A DNA stretch of 64,000 nucleotides. It comes from Protula sp. h YS-2021 (lineage: Eukaryota; Annelida; Polychaeta; Sabellida; Serpulidae). The stretch lies in assembly GCA_949752745.1 (NCBI GenBank), contig OX457028.1, positions 23,374,218-23,438,217 of the forward strand, in the 5' to 3' direction. Positions within the stretch are counted from its first letter, which is position 1, and each line of letters opens with the position of its first letter. A model generated the notes under the pieces. That model did no database searches. It was given only the letters and a program-made list of their open reading frames with translations, and had not been told where the DNA came from. Positions 26,901 through 41,954 of this stretch are shown one piece after another. The translations under genes were made by a program, and so were the position numbers.

Positions 26901-27266
26901 GCCTTTGTCAAGAATTTGTCGAAAAACGTTGGACTGTGAAGAGATTGATTAATTGCCTTGTCTATTTGACGATGCTCAATTCAACGACGCACAATTTGAC
27001 GATTTGAAAATATATAATTACATCACTGTCTATGGACATTCTGGCCAGCAAAGTTCTAGCTAATCAAGTATAACAAGACTGTTCAGGGACATTGTAACCA
27101 GCCACAAAGATCCAACCTTACTAGAGTGACCAGCACATACGAACATCAGTATACCTGAACATGTCAAACACTTTATTGGATTGCGATTGCCGTGTTTTTT
27201 TGTAAACAAAACCAAATGTTAAATCATCCTCCACTTTTCACCTCTCGCTTCTCCTGTTTACAATAT

Positions 27267-27357
<91 letters not shown>

Positions 27358-30300
27358 AAATAAATAAATAAAATATATATATGATGTAACCAGGGCTATA
27401 CAAACCTTTATCCCATCGCTGAAGTGCGAGACGAGGGGGAAGCAACTTAACCTGACTTGTGAGTATTTTACTTTCTTCATACGTCTAGGTAAAAGTTTAG
27501 CCAGATGGAATGTGGTGCTAAAACCACACTTATACTCTCTACGTCTTTTTAATCCGGGTCTGAAAAGTGGTAGCTACATCGAAAATTACCTATTTCAGTG
27601 TTTTTGATATCCTTCATCCCTCTCCCCACTTCCATCTTATGACTATACAGATCTGAACGCCACCCTAACCCCTTTACCTCTTTTACTGTATGGGCTGGTA
27701 ACCAAGTGTAGTTACATCGGTGGTATATACCTAGACTTCGAATATTCTCATCGGTCGAAATAAAATACAAGAAAAGTATCCTTCCTAACTTGGGTTTCAT
27801 TCCACCAACACGTATTTGAAAGAAAAGACTCACCAGAGAATTGTTCAGACTAAATCTGAAGGCAAACCGGTTAAAATTAAGGGAGGAAGACCATTTTAAA
27901 AAGTGGTTCCCAACAAATTAACAATAATTAAAGAAAAAGCACATTTTAACAGAGGACTACCTTGGGAACATTCATAAAAATTGAAAGCAATTCCACGAAA
28001 ATCATAGAAGTGTTATGAAAATTATCGCCATAAATTTTAAATAGGCTATTAGAACAATTTTGGTAAAATCACGAATAACACAGTAATATTTGAGTTTATT
28101 ACTTTTTACTTCTTTCGCCAAACGATTTGTGATGTAAAATTATATCAGTAAAACTCTTATATTCTTTTATTTAGTAGTTAGTATCATTTATTTATTTACT
28201 GATTTCTGAAGTAATGCCTGAAGTGGGTTTCTTGTTGACACTTTTAAAAATTAACTTTTGGCCGAGGAAGCATCGCAAAGCCTAAAATTTCTATGTCATA
28301 TCTTTTACATCAAATTGGTCATGCTGATGAGCTACTGGCAAGTTTCTGACACTTGTTTGACAAATTTAACTTTCTCAATACTGTAATGCATGATATATGA
28401 CAAACGGTGGTTTATTTATGCATGCGTATGGTGAGGGTTGTAATAGTTTTGTGCAGCCATTATGTGTGTCTGTTAACATTTTAATTAATCGATTGAAGGG
28501 TCTGGATTACAGCTCCATCACGCCTAAGATTTGGTTGTAAACATATACCATCACAACGTATTTTCAAAGTTATGATACGGTTCTGGATGCATCTCGAAAC
28601 TCCCATCGAAGTGCGTGATAAATACACTCTCACATCTTACATTGCTTAACATTTGGGTACGAATCTAAATATATCCTTTGCATCTATTTACAAAAACATA
28701 GATGCAACGTGATGGCTCGCAATCTAATTCTAGGAATCTTATTAATTCCCTAAGCACATCCTTTGCCTGTTGGCAAGGCACTTGCACCTCACTGCCACAG
28801 TTTATAGACAGGCCTTTAATATTTTTTTAATATAAATTTTCAATATAAATTTTCGAAATAAATTATGGCTGAACAAAACAAAGAAAGGGACGTTTATTAG
28901 AAAGGGGTTGTATGGTCATAAAAAATGCACTGTGGATAAACAAAAACAATAAAAATGTGTTACAAAACAATGCATAAGCGTTTAAGAAATAAATATTTGG
29001 GCTATAGACCCGTTTATAGACATTTTATTACGTTGCCCCTAATAAGTGCAGGAGAGCCTCTACTATTTAGTACTTCTTTGGTATCTCTAAGTTTGTTTTT
29101 GATGCAATTATGAGAATACAAAGCACACAAATTCTCAAAAAGCAAATACACAATACTGTAAGATCTGATTTACTATTTTTGCAATTCCTTGCAATTTACC
29201 TAATTTGCATAGAGAATTTTTATTTACTCTTACAATATTGCCTTAGCTCTAACAAGAAGCATACAAAAGCAAGGAAACTACAAGGAAATATTGTACCACT
29301 GGATACGGCAGTACGTCAACATATATGACCGGAAACGAAAAACTTTGTTTTCTCACAATAACGAGACGAGATGCTGAGTTTTTTCCAAGCACGTCTTTGA
29401 GAAAAATGAAGACCATGCAGACATAAAGCTAGTGCGTGAAGATACAACTGAGGCTGAGTATGCATCCAAGTAAGCTGTGAAACCCTTTTTAATAATATGC
29501 TATTAAATGCCTGCAAACAAACATGCATTATAGTAAATATAAGGCTAATATAATTTGTTATAACAGATTGCGTTATTTAGCAACAACCTTGTTACATAAA
29601 CAAATTTTAATAGAGAAATAAAAACATGAAGTACATTTTTCACTGAATGAACAGCGTTCCTTCAACAGCGAGGGATTAAATGAGAAACTTGACTTTCATG
29701 AAATATTGGACTTAAATGCTAAAAATAAGCATAATGTGAGATGAATACACACCAGTTTTACAGAATTCATTTCAAACCACAACAGGTATTAATACAAATT
29801 TCGAAGCGACATAATTGCCCTGATAATTTAAATACAACAATCGACCCAAAGGATTGTATCACAGGCATTATTGAAACTTGAAATCTTAAAATAACCAGGT
29901 CTTACAGCTTTTGGTGTTGATGATTTAATGTAGCAAAGCTACAAACCAAACGAGAGCAGTGAAAGTTAAGCCATTTAATCCATCTAACAAAGCTTTCTAA
30001 AAATCAAACGGGAAGCGTACACAACACACAATAATAACAGGGAACAACGAATCATTTTCGTGGTTTCAAAATTAGCTCATTGGCTTGAATGATTTCATAG
30101 ATCTGGCTTTATGGATCAGATGCACAAGTATTGTGCAGGGCTAAACAGCAAGTTTATGCTCCAAGGGGTCACGGTTAGCTTAGGTGGTTAGCGCGTTGGC
30201 CTGATAATCCCAAAGTCCAGAGTTCGAATTCAGCTCCAGGGTGGTAAGCAGGGGATTGATGTTCGATCCAATTGCCTAAGCTAAGCGGATGCACTTGATT

Positions 30301-33300
30301 AGACCACCTTGCAAGAAATTCAGAATCAACGCCCACTGAGTTTTTCCACCATCCCACTGCACGGGATCATTCACCACCACGGAATTCAAAATAAGCACAA
30401 ATGAGTCTTCCGGCCACCCCTTTAAAAAAGCCATCCCTTTAATGTTGCTCAGTACATTCATGTTATTGCTTTGGAATTATTTCATGTGGAGCATTTTTTC
30501 CTTGGTTAAAACTTAATTATGCAACTTCAATTTTCATCTTTCCCCCTTTCTTTTTGACATTAATGTTTATAATGTAACTTAAATATGCAGTACCAAAATA
30601 TTAAAGAGGCTCTTAATTTCAGTATCAAACATTATTATTTTCACTATTTAACTAAAATATCACATAACGTTTTAATGATATAGCGTATTTCGATATTATA
30701 AATTAAACGTGTTATAGATTATGAAAGTTCAAATGACAGTAATTCCATCAAGATAAAATAGGGAGGCAAATCTTTTCTGACGTGGGTAATTATCTGAAGT
30801 ACAGCAATGACAGACTTTCTAGCTTTTTATTTTCTTTTATGTTAGGGCGTGTTGGGAGGGGGCTGTGGGCGACGGGATACTCATTTTACCGACTTTATTG
30901 GCTATATTGTCTTGATACTTGTGAGATCCGACATCTAACATTCTACTGTTATTAGCTGAAATCCTAAAATATTAAAAGTAAAAATATGAACATGTCACAT
31001 AAGTAGTGTGAAAAAAGAAATTAAACTGATATGGCCCTGTCCTTTGGCGGCTCACTTTTAAGACGTATTCTGGCCAAAGTGAAAGCTGCTTTTTAATTAG
31101 TTGCCTGAAAATAGGGTAATTTGAAGTCAGCATTTTGAATTGCGCGAGTCTGCTGAGTACCACTGGCTACGTCTGGATGTCTCGGGGCCATGGTCAAAAG
31201 GAAGCTACTTTGGTTCAAATAGAAGTTGTATGTGAGGTATCAAACTACTGGTAAGAAATCAAAGCTTAGGAATGTTAATATTAATTTTTTAAAAAAAGTG
31301 ATTCTTTTATGTGATAGATATGTATTTACTTGAATTCATCAATTTTCTCGATCTCTGTAACCATAATACTTATGTACACTGTTATTTGGTTGACATAACA
31401 TAGACCAGAAATGCTTAACAAAAGACCATTATCTTCCTTTCATTGTGACAAAGATTAAAACGCAAAAATACTTCCTTCAATGGGTTATTTCTTGAATAAT
31501 ATATTGCAAACAGTACAGGTTGAATGCGTCTTATAAGCCGAGTAGTGTTTGGTTTTTGCTGACTTAAGGTTTTATTGACTGATCAGGCATACGCCGTGTT
31601 ATCTATTTACCCAGCGAGAGCTCGCACAAAGCTGAGCAACTGTGTGTTCTGTAATGTGCGTTAAATGCTCCGCATTTACTTGCAAAAAATACACTCTTTT
31701 CACATGGCGTTTTAACAAAGAAAACGAAATCGAAGAGGAAAATAAGAAGTGGCATGCAAATGTGCAGATCAAGCTCTTCATTAGTCCAAATTTTCTTGGT
31801 CCTGGGGCCCATAGTGTCAGCGAAGAGGAAGACACAAAAAATAGGAAAACTGTCAAGAAGGAAAAAAGGACGAACGGCTGCTCGCACAAATTCATATAAC
31901 CCTTGCAAGCCAAAGGCTTGTCATGTGTTAAGTACAAAGTACGCCAGATAGCAATTCCAGCGAGAATTAACAAATACATACTGATTTCGGGTTTTGATGG
32001 CTTCATTGTTTTGCTTAATACAAATTGCTGTCACAATAATAACCACTACTTTGAACATGAGACAGATGCTTGACACAGATATTTTAATGCTAGTCAGCAA
32101 ACAAAAGCAAAGGACAAGGTAAAGATGCTCACCGCCATTGTAGTCTTTAGTTTCCTCCACCAGCCTCTCAAAGGTGGGCCACTCAGCCGATTCAGATGCT
32201 TTGCGCTGATCTATAACATATATATGTTATAGAAATTAGACTGAAAAACTTTTAAAATTCTGCTCGAAGGCAGAAATTGATCTTGAAAATTTTGATATTA
32301 ATTTCTCGCCATTGAGAAATAGGTTCTCGTTCAAATTATTTTCCGGTACTGTGTGTTTTGCCAAAATATGCTTTTAAACTTTCAGATTTTAATAAAGGCA
32401 ACTGAAGATTAATTAGATCAACACGAATGGTACTGAAAGAAACCTTTAATTACAAGAATCATTCTTACAACAAGCTCCACATAAAACCCCAATTTTTAAA
32501 AGAAGCTGCATTTTATTTTTCTTAGTATTACATATATATTTGCATTTTCGAGTTTATTTTCCTGCTGTTGTGAAATCAAACGTAAACATAACACCCCACC
32601 TTCCATTAATTTCTTGTATTCCTTGCAACAACGGAAAACCCTTGTGATACAGTTTTGGTCCACTCGTGAGCCTTCATCCAAAAGTATAGCTCCAATCATG
32701 TTGTTACACGTCATCAGCTCGTCGCTACGTGACTGTTTGTGCGCCCATTCACAGCAGCTCTCGTCAACACCAAGCGATTGAACACGCTCTAAAGTGTAAT
32801 TTAGCATGCGGTTATAGCATTTTTGCCTGTACTTTATTTCTTTTCTTCCTCATTTAAATTTTTCACAACTAGTCTGAATCAACATGGTAAAAATGTAAAA
32901 CATTATTTCAGTCTGACCGGTGATACAAAGTCGATGTCACAAGAAAGGTTTGAAGACAGGGAGACATATAGGCTTTGTGTCACAACTCAGTTGCAAAATA
33001 AAATTGAACTTGCCGATAGACCCTGAACATTTTGTTAACCCGGTATTGGCAAAATTCTTGTTCTGTTTTCACTGCAAAATCTGATTTATTGGTTGATCAA
33101 CACTTATTTGTTATTTGAACTTTCTATTTTGAAGCATTGAAGCAGTGAGGTGTTGTGTTGATGGCCGCCATATATATATTAAGGCATCTTCTAATGATAA
33201 TGTTACATTTTTAAAATACGTAACTTCCATACGAGTTATACATACCGAGACTGGTCCTCCATTTGTGCCATGTTGTGCATTCTTGAGTCAGGTCCAAACC

Positions 33301-36300
33301 CAGCATCTTCACGCCTAGCTGTCCTAGCCTCTGTCGGCTGTTCAGAGCTGTGCATTTTGAGTACTTTACTGATATCGAATCTGCTACCTGTTCAACACAT
33401 TTCGTTGAAGGTTTTTCACTAGGCAGTGGTTGGAAAGTGATGTCTAAAACTACGTCGTTCAGGCGTTGAGTCGTAAAAAGAAAAAGACAAACAAGGACGT
33501 CTTTCTTACTGAAGCTTTGCCAACATCGGTTGGTAGTAACAAGAAGAAGAAGAAGAGGAAGGACGGCTAAAGCAGAACTGACGTCGGCATCGAACGCCAA
33601 AATTCCTACTAAAACGACAGCTCATCGATACAGGAGAATGTCCCTAGTTGATCGTTCAAATGAAAAGTCTTAACGGTTTTTAACACCTGAATTTGAAGTT
33701 GCATATCGAAACAATCAATTGGCAGGAATTAACAATGGTGGAATGATTCCCCACAATAAACTTATCCAGCGTTGCAAGAATTGGTTTGTTTTTTTATTAT
33801 TGGAGGGCAAAATACATCCAGACCTGAAATGTTCATATGTTCAGCGGTGTTTTGTTGTTTAAATGCTTTCTGTCAAGACAAGGTTTAATTTTCAGTATAT
33901 CTACTTGACATTGGCTAAAACTTACAATATATGTTAGTTTCGGTGATTTCTGATAAATTTATTAGCTCTGTATGTATGTTTGCCTCTCTTGTAAATTTTG
34001 CCCAATCAAAAAAGCTACAAAATTGGCCTTCTGAAAAATCCTAATATTTACAAAGGTATGAAAGCCAAGACTTTTGAATGTTCTTCCCCTAAAAAGTTGC
34101 CCCTTGTGTTGGTGGACGCGGACTGACTCAATTCCTAGAACAAAAATCAATAATGCTGTCACCCTTGCCTTACCATTTAGACACTTTTCACCTTTGTCAT
34201 GTTTTCTCACCGTTCAAAATACCATCAAAAATAATATATACAATATCAGCAACAAAATGGGGTGCAGAAAGTGGATCACTGAGAGTACGGACCGTCTGCT
34301 GGGAGATGGGACCGTGCTTGCGAAATAGTAGAGCGGCATTATCGACCATCATCGGCGCCACTCCGGTGTCATGGAAGCCATGGTATGTCAGAAGCATTTC
34401 TTCTGCTGGTGCATACACCTCTTTATCAGTTGATATTCTCTCCTATTAAAATAAAAAAGTATGAATGTCATCTATATTCTATAACGAATTCAACAGTTTG
34501 AAATAGAAAGAAACACGCTTGAAGATACAGGATAAAGTAGATATCGATTAATTTCAAAGTAAAACAGAATCCACATCTAAAATTGCATTCAGTGGTATCT
34601 GTAGGAATAGACACATTTTAGATCTCAAATTTGCAAAGTTATGCAATCGATGAAAGAATCGACAAAAATTTTCACAAACACAGCATATTTAAAAAGGCAG
34701 ATTGTGGAAAGTTTTGGGCTAATTTTTACCAACCGTGGAGACAGACCGCAATAAAACGAATGTGTAAATAATCTTGAATAAGGCAACAAATTTTTCACTG
34801 TTTAAGACTAAATATAGTTTTTTTTACAAAAAATGCAAGCCATTACTTTCTGTTAATAGGATACTTATCTGTAAAGTTTCACGACAATTGTATTATAATT
34901 GTAGAAGATGCATTTTAAGGTTCAAATTTACTCATATAAAACCATTCAAATGAAGTAAAATGTTGGGCATAAAACATAAGCCTAAATATATTACTGTCCT
35001 GCAGAAAACTAGTTGGGAACATAATTGGTTAAATTTGACAACCATTGAACTAGAGACAGAGCGTTATGAAACGGAGAAATGATAAACTGCCCCGAAGCAA
35101 TTTTTTAAAATTACGTTAATGTCGATTCCACAGATCACCAAAGAATAATAGCCTAATAGCGTGATGCAACAGGTCAATCTAAAAAAATTTAAAAAATTGT
35201 TCGACTAAATGGCTGGGCATAAAAATTGAATTAACAATACTTATTACGTTCTATTGCGCTAATTTTTAGCCAGTGGTCAAAGTAGTATCATAACAGCTGA
35301 CCAATAGTTGAACATGCGTGCATAATATAACATACATACACACACATACATACGCACACACACATACAAACATACATGCATACCTTCAGACATACATCAA
35401 TATATACGTACATATATACACAGATACATACACAAGTACATGCCTACAACATAATTCGTGCATTCATGCATACATTTACACACATATATATGCATACGTC
35501 CATACATACATGCCTACATTCATACATATTAAATAAATACGTAATTCATACATACATACATACCAACGTGCATACATACACACAGACATCCATACATAAA
35601 TATATAGATTCATGCATGCATACATACAAGCATACATACTGAAGATAGATAAGCCCATCTGTAATACTTGACCAGCCAACACATGGTCCCATCTGACTTA
35701 TTCAAATCACACGGTCCCATCCGAAACAATCAATTTATACTGTACCACATCTCAGCTACTCAATTCACAGGGTTCTATCTGACTCAACCACAATACATGA
35801 CCAAATTTAACAGCACATGGTCCTGTCTCATTCACATAAAATAGTTAATCGAATGAGTTAATCCTTTACGACCCGCATAAAACATGCGGCCCAGTGTCTC
35901 TCACACAAAACAGTAACGGTAAAAGATCGATTCACCTTGTCGTTGCAATCGCTATGGATCACTATTCTCAAAGTGTCGACTACTGGCTGAGAAGTGGAAT
36001 TGAAGTAGAAGACGACCAAGTCCACATGTGGTATCATGTTGACCATCATTCTCAGGTTCCTCAACTTGTAGCCTTCACGAGGAAAGATCTCGTCGCTGTC
36101 GAAATATTTGACGTACTGGGCGAGGATGTTGCCATTTGATAGGCCGATGAAATGCAGTGTTTTGATGGCATTAAAATCGGACGCTACAATTGTCACCTCC
36201 TCAATGTCCTGCGTATTCACAGTAAATTCACGAAAGCATAATGGAGTCTCAGTAAACTAAAATAATTTTTTGAATGTCAAGGTTTCTCTTGACCAATTCT

Positions 36301-39300
36301 ACCCAGGGAAAGGGGTAATGTTGATGTCAGATGAGGTCTGCACAGATTGCGAGTTTCGTGAGAAAGGGGTAATTTTCATTCAGCGCGTTTAGGGTTCGTT
36401 ATGAAAAGTGATTGCACCAGGTTGAACGTAAATCTCTTACACCCCCACATGGCTAATTATAAAACAAGAACAGCAGCGAAAAAAAAGATAATAGTATATC
36501 GTAGCAGACTCAGTACCATTACAAAAGTTTAAAGAACAACGAAAGTTTTTTCAAGGCTTTCTTGTTGGTATACGAAAAATGCCTAAAATGTTTTACCTGC
36601 CCGGCAACTAGCTGCGGGATAATTTTAATAGCGTGGCCTTGCTGAGGAAACAGCTTATGTATATATGAGGCACTGCCAGAACGTCTTGGCGTTAGCTGAA
36701 ATGGAGAAAACAATGATCAGTGATGTACAAGCATCAACATACAATACCTATACATCAAAACACTTCATATTTTCTGATAATGACGTCAAGTCAGTAATTT
36801 GGTTGTGATTGGCCGTCTCCATAGTTCAACGTCTTACCAAAGCGTTTCACACGACGTTGAATTTTGGTCGCAACCAAAACACAATTTTCTCCGACGTCTG
36901 ATCAACGTCTTTTATGCAACGTTGGGTAGACGCTAGAAAAATTAACATTGGACGTCTGATCAAAAACAACCTCCTCGTGCTACCGGAAATGATTGCCATA
37001 ACAGACTGCTTTGAAAATACATGTGGACAAAAACGAGGACGTAAAATTTAAAGAAATCTTTTTATATCCTGCATGACCGGATGACGCATGGATGGGGGAA
37101 CTGTATCAGAGTGATGGCGACACTAACTGTGGCTGTCTACACAGCCATTTCTAATTGATATTTTCCCGACTTCTTTGCAGCGTTGGGAGTTAGCCGTTGT
37201 TCTGACTTTCATTTGCAGCCTTTACACAACGTGGATTACACGTCGGATAATCGAAGTCTGTCCAAACTCAGAAGCTAGATGTTTCGACTTCCATAAACAA
37301 CTAAACCCGACAATGATACGACAACGAGTGTGAGATCTAGCCAACGTTCATGCAACGTCACAAAGTTTTCTGGACTATCTTTCTGACGCACTTTTTGCAT
37401 GGACAAGAGCCCATGGACAAGAGACCTTAATGAACAGTGGTTCTTCCGGCAGGTCCCGAAGAAGCACCATTATCCGTCCGTTGTCATCGCTAGTGGTATT
37501 CTGAAGAGACAGCTTTTCATAGAAGTTCAACTCAGCTACTTCCAGGGAGAATTCTATGTTCTTTGCAGCACTTTTTGACTGGAGGAAAGTGACGTCAGCC
37601 TGCAATCAGCGTTTTCGTTACATTTAAACCATGTTTATGTCGACAATATGCTGAGCAATCAGGTCTTTCAATGTCTAGAGGCAGTTCTATTGAAATGACC
37701 AATTTCTTCTTTTTCACAAATGTTATGACTATCAAGAGCTCATCAGAGCAAAGTAACATCCAAAGCAAGTGTTGGACCATGCCTTGTGCTACTTAAATAC
37801 ACCGAGCCATATTTACCCCCAAATTCCAGTTTTATTGGCTAGGCATTACAAGCCTTTAATTTTTCTACAAACCTAACTTGAATATTTAAACAAATCTATG
37901 AGATCGAAAGGTGAGGATCTGAAATTGTAACACAAACTTGGCTTGATTAAAAGATGTATATCTCTGTAACATATCTACAACTTTTTAAATTTTTTATCTT
38001 TCACCATCCATTCTGTCTTTTTCACAGATAAAGAGCATCAGTACACGACATCATTCGTTTTTCCCTTCACTTGATGCAGGGAAATCCTCTTCCAAATATC
38101 CACTCAATTCACTAGTCGATGCAACACCCTTAATCTTTTTCATTTTAATTTACATAAGTATCATTTTCAAATGCAGGAACCAGAAAATATTTGCTCTGCT
38201 ATTAAATCTCAGTGCTTATATATTGATCAATTAACTTGTTCTTGACGCTCTAAATTAGATAAGTATTTCTTCAATTTATTTTCAAATGTTGTGCTTCTCA
38301 TGTGATTAACATGCGTTTGAAGATTCTTATTTGTAAATCACGTGTGAATACTCCCAGAGGACCACTCCGTATAAGATGTATCACAATGCGTGTCCAAAAA
38401 CGCAGAGAAAAGGGGTAATTGCCTGACACTGTCTGCGCCGAGTGCTATTTTTGTCAGAAAGCTGGAAATTTTCATTCAGTATTGCTCAGTTATCTCAAAA
38501 AGGGATGTTCTTTTAGAACTGCACTCCGCGTTTGGTTAAAAAGTAGGTATTATTTTTAGCTTAGCACTCCGCATTTAGAAGCTGTTTTCAAGTCATGGAC
38601 ACGCATGGCAACCATTTGGTATGTGAGTGCCCCCCCCCCCCAGAGTAAATACCTTCATTGAAGAGGGTTTTCTATAAAAGCAACATCTATAGATAAACAA
38701 TTTGGCTAACATCGACCTACAACTGAAATGGATCTGATATGGGCCATTCCGGTGTAAAAATTCAATTTGTTATTTTAGTCATGATGTTTTAACATTAACT
38801 CAGCATGGAACTGAAATGCCCTTCTGAGATTGCTTCTACAAGGTGGTATGTTCTAAAGCAACAGGAATTCTCTTTTACTAAGTTCCCACTTCATGCTCGA
38901 ATTCAAATACATTGAATGCCATTTCAATTCGCTTCATATGTTAAGATATACACATCATTAACTTTCTAACCTGTAACAAATAGGAAAGCCCGGATTTAAA
39001 ATACGAAGGAGATCTCTGAAAATCAACGGAGTACATCTTCGCTGCGAATACGGCTTGTGCCTTGCCACTGGCCCGGTCGTCTGTGAAGTACTCGCTGGCG
39101 TTACAGTACACAAGCAGCTGCTCTCCTTCCATACCAAACATCTCCCGCGTGTTGTAGTTGCTCATATCCAGGGTTAGGTTCACTGTGCCCTCTGCCCCAA
39201 TGCACAGTGGCTCATCCCCACTAGGCTGTGAAAGAACAGCATTAAAATAACTGTACATTAGCTACTCAGAGGAAGTGGGGGCACTCATACAAATCGGTTA

Positions 39301-41872
39301 CCATGTGTGTCCGTGACTTTTTAAATGGCCGCTTAAAGGTGTGCTTGGTTTGAAATATCATTTCTTTTCTATCCTAATGCGTAGTGCAGTTCCGGAAGAA
39401 CAGTTCCCCTTTTGTGTGTGAAAAGGGGAGAATTAAATGAAAATTAACCCCTCCCTCTTTTAACAAAATTGGAATTTCTCGCGGACCGTCTCAGAATTAC
39501 CCCATCTCCTTTCTCCTCGTTTATTTGGACACGCTTGGTAACATAAATGATCCTAAATGTCCCCCATCCAAAGGGCTTGACTATTTCTGTTTGTTATATC
39601 AATTGCATAACAAGTTTAATAATGTACATTTCTATGGTACAATTACCAGTTTTTATCAATGTTACTTAGCTTACCCTATATGTGTGAACTGACCCATTTA
39701 TAAATTGACGGGAGATAAATGTCGTTCTTGCTGACTGCCGCATAGCACTCGACATAACCACTGACCGCCTCCTTTTCACCAAACACGTGCCTTTCAAAAT
39801 GAAATGTCTAAACAGCATATCAAGATATCAGACAGAGACCTTTTCATATCTGATTCACTTGTTTATTAAAACAACAAGAACAACAACAAATCAACATTTT
39901 CTTGCAATCTCAGTCTTCGTTAAAATAGACTTTCCAAAATTAATGTGATAAAATTTCTGATAAGTTGCCAGTCAAATAATTTAGATTAAAGGAGAAGGTC
40001 AAGGATGGGTTTATGGTTCCAAGATACTGTTTATGTTCCATGCTTTAAACCTGGCAGGTCCAAATTTAGCTTGAAATCTTAAACGTCTTTTTAGATACAG
40101 GCATCTTTATCTTTTACTTCCCCAGACCTAATCTGCGAGGGTTGACTTGTATTTTTTATTAATCTGAACATCATTCTCTTCGGTAAATAAACAAGATGCT
40201 TAGTAATCAGCTCTGCAATAGTTTATTTGTCTGTACATTTTAAGTTTTACCTTGTACCTTGTAGCTCCAAATTATCTCTACTTAAATGTTTTCTTCTAAA
40301 CTCTTGAGAGTCACGCAATTTAGGAAGAACATTTTCTCATAGTGGCTCGAATAGTCCCTGCCTAGATACGGACCAGTCAGAATCGTTGGTATCCTAGCAC
40401 CAAGACTAACCCAGGTCGCTTGACCAAAGCTTGGCCGTTTATTAGATGAATATGGTGTAGTGCGTTTATCTACCTTGTATGAGTACTTAATGTCAGTAGT
40501 TACTTACCTTAACGCATTACCAGTATGTGAGCAATCTGATTCTTCAGCTTGGTTCTTGGTTATGTTAGGAGTCTGTCTGACCAAGCTATGTTATGGCAAA
40601 ACAGTATGTGGGTATTTTGATTTCATTTATTCGCCCTCACAGTCAGTTCCCTTTCATTTGTAAGTGGCCACGCGGTACGCAGTCATAGAGGACTTATTCA
40701 CAGGTTTATTGCGTGTACTTGTTTCTACAATTAAGAATGTGATAAAAGTGATAGCATCTCGAGGGTGGTTGGAGGAGGGTGGTATTAGCAAGAGGCCAAA
40801 GGGTGAGAAGCGCTTGGTTGTAAATGCATCTTCTCTTTGTATCCGATCATACTTTCAAGGGCGAGAATTGTACACCAATTTGATTGGACGTTTTCTCGCA
40901 TTAAACACATGAAATGACATTATTGGTGTATAAACTCCGCTAGTTCTTCTAATTGTCCCTACGGAACTTGATGTATTCTTTCACTGGAGATAACAGAATT
41001 CGGACCTTTTACGAAGTAAAACTGGCGTTTTAATTTCGTTGAACGCTCCGTTATGAATGAAAACGTAATTCGAGTTCTCTTCTTTATTAGAGCTACCAAC
41101 CCACCAGCATTCTTACCTAGGTGTGGTAGGTGCGTGACTTGGTATCAACGATTCTGATTGACCAATATCTAGGCCGGGACTATTCGAGCAACTTTGAGTA
41201 AATAAAAGAGCACAGGAGTATAGTGCTCACGGATTACGTGACAAAAGGACACTCCAGTGACACTACAGAGCAAAGGTTACCTCACGGTGACCTGTATGGG
41301 TATCTGAGCGTCTCGGGAGTTTTGAATTACTTCAGGCATTGACACTTGGACAGAAAAGGAAGGCAGTTTGTATTCCTGCAACTCAAAAGCGGCCTTCTCT
41401 TCCATTACCAGCCCGTGTCCGTACTTCACCTGTTTCAGTAGATCCAAATATAATTTCTGTAAAACATGATCGCTCAATAATGGGTGTTCTTCTCCGAAAG
41501 GGAACAATACAGAGATTAAAATTAAAAAAAGACTCCATATGAGGACGCTAAAAGACCTTAACAGCAGTGCCCGAGGAAATAAACGAAATTGGCTTGATAA
41601 AATGGACTCTACCCACTTACTGTTATTGTCCAGAGACCGTGCTTGGCTGCGATTGGGAAGTCAAAGGTTAGCTGATAGAGTCCGTGAATTTCATTGGGTG
41701 AGTCGCTGGGAGTGAGGGAATCTTTCTGGTACACAACGCCGTCGGGACTTGTTATGTAGACGTCCACGTTGCCGGCCATGGGCCTCAGGGTCCTGTCTAC
41801 CATGTATATCCTCATGGCCACTGGCAAAATAATATATATATATACACATATATATATATTTATATATATATA

Positions 41873-41954
<82 letters not shown>

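Noticed and set aside
30165..30245. A real tRNA-Ile gene
   Set aside because: A and B boxes and anticodon arm exist, but the acceptor stem does not pair and a SINE body follows.
35318..35642. His/Thr/Tyr-rich ORFs
   Set aside because: Translation of the CATA/CACA repeat.
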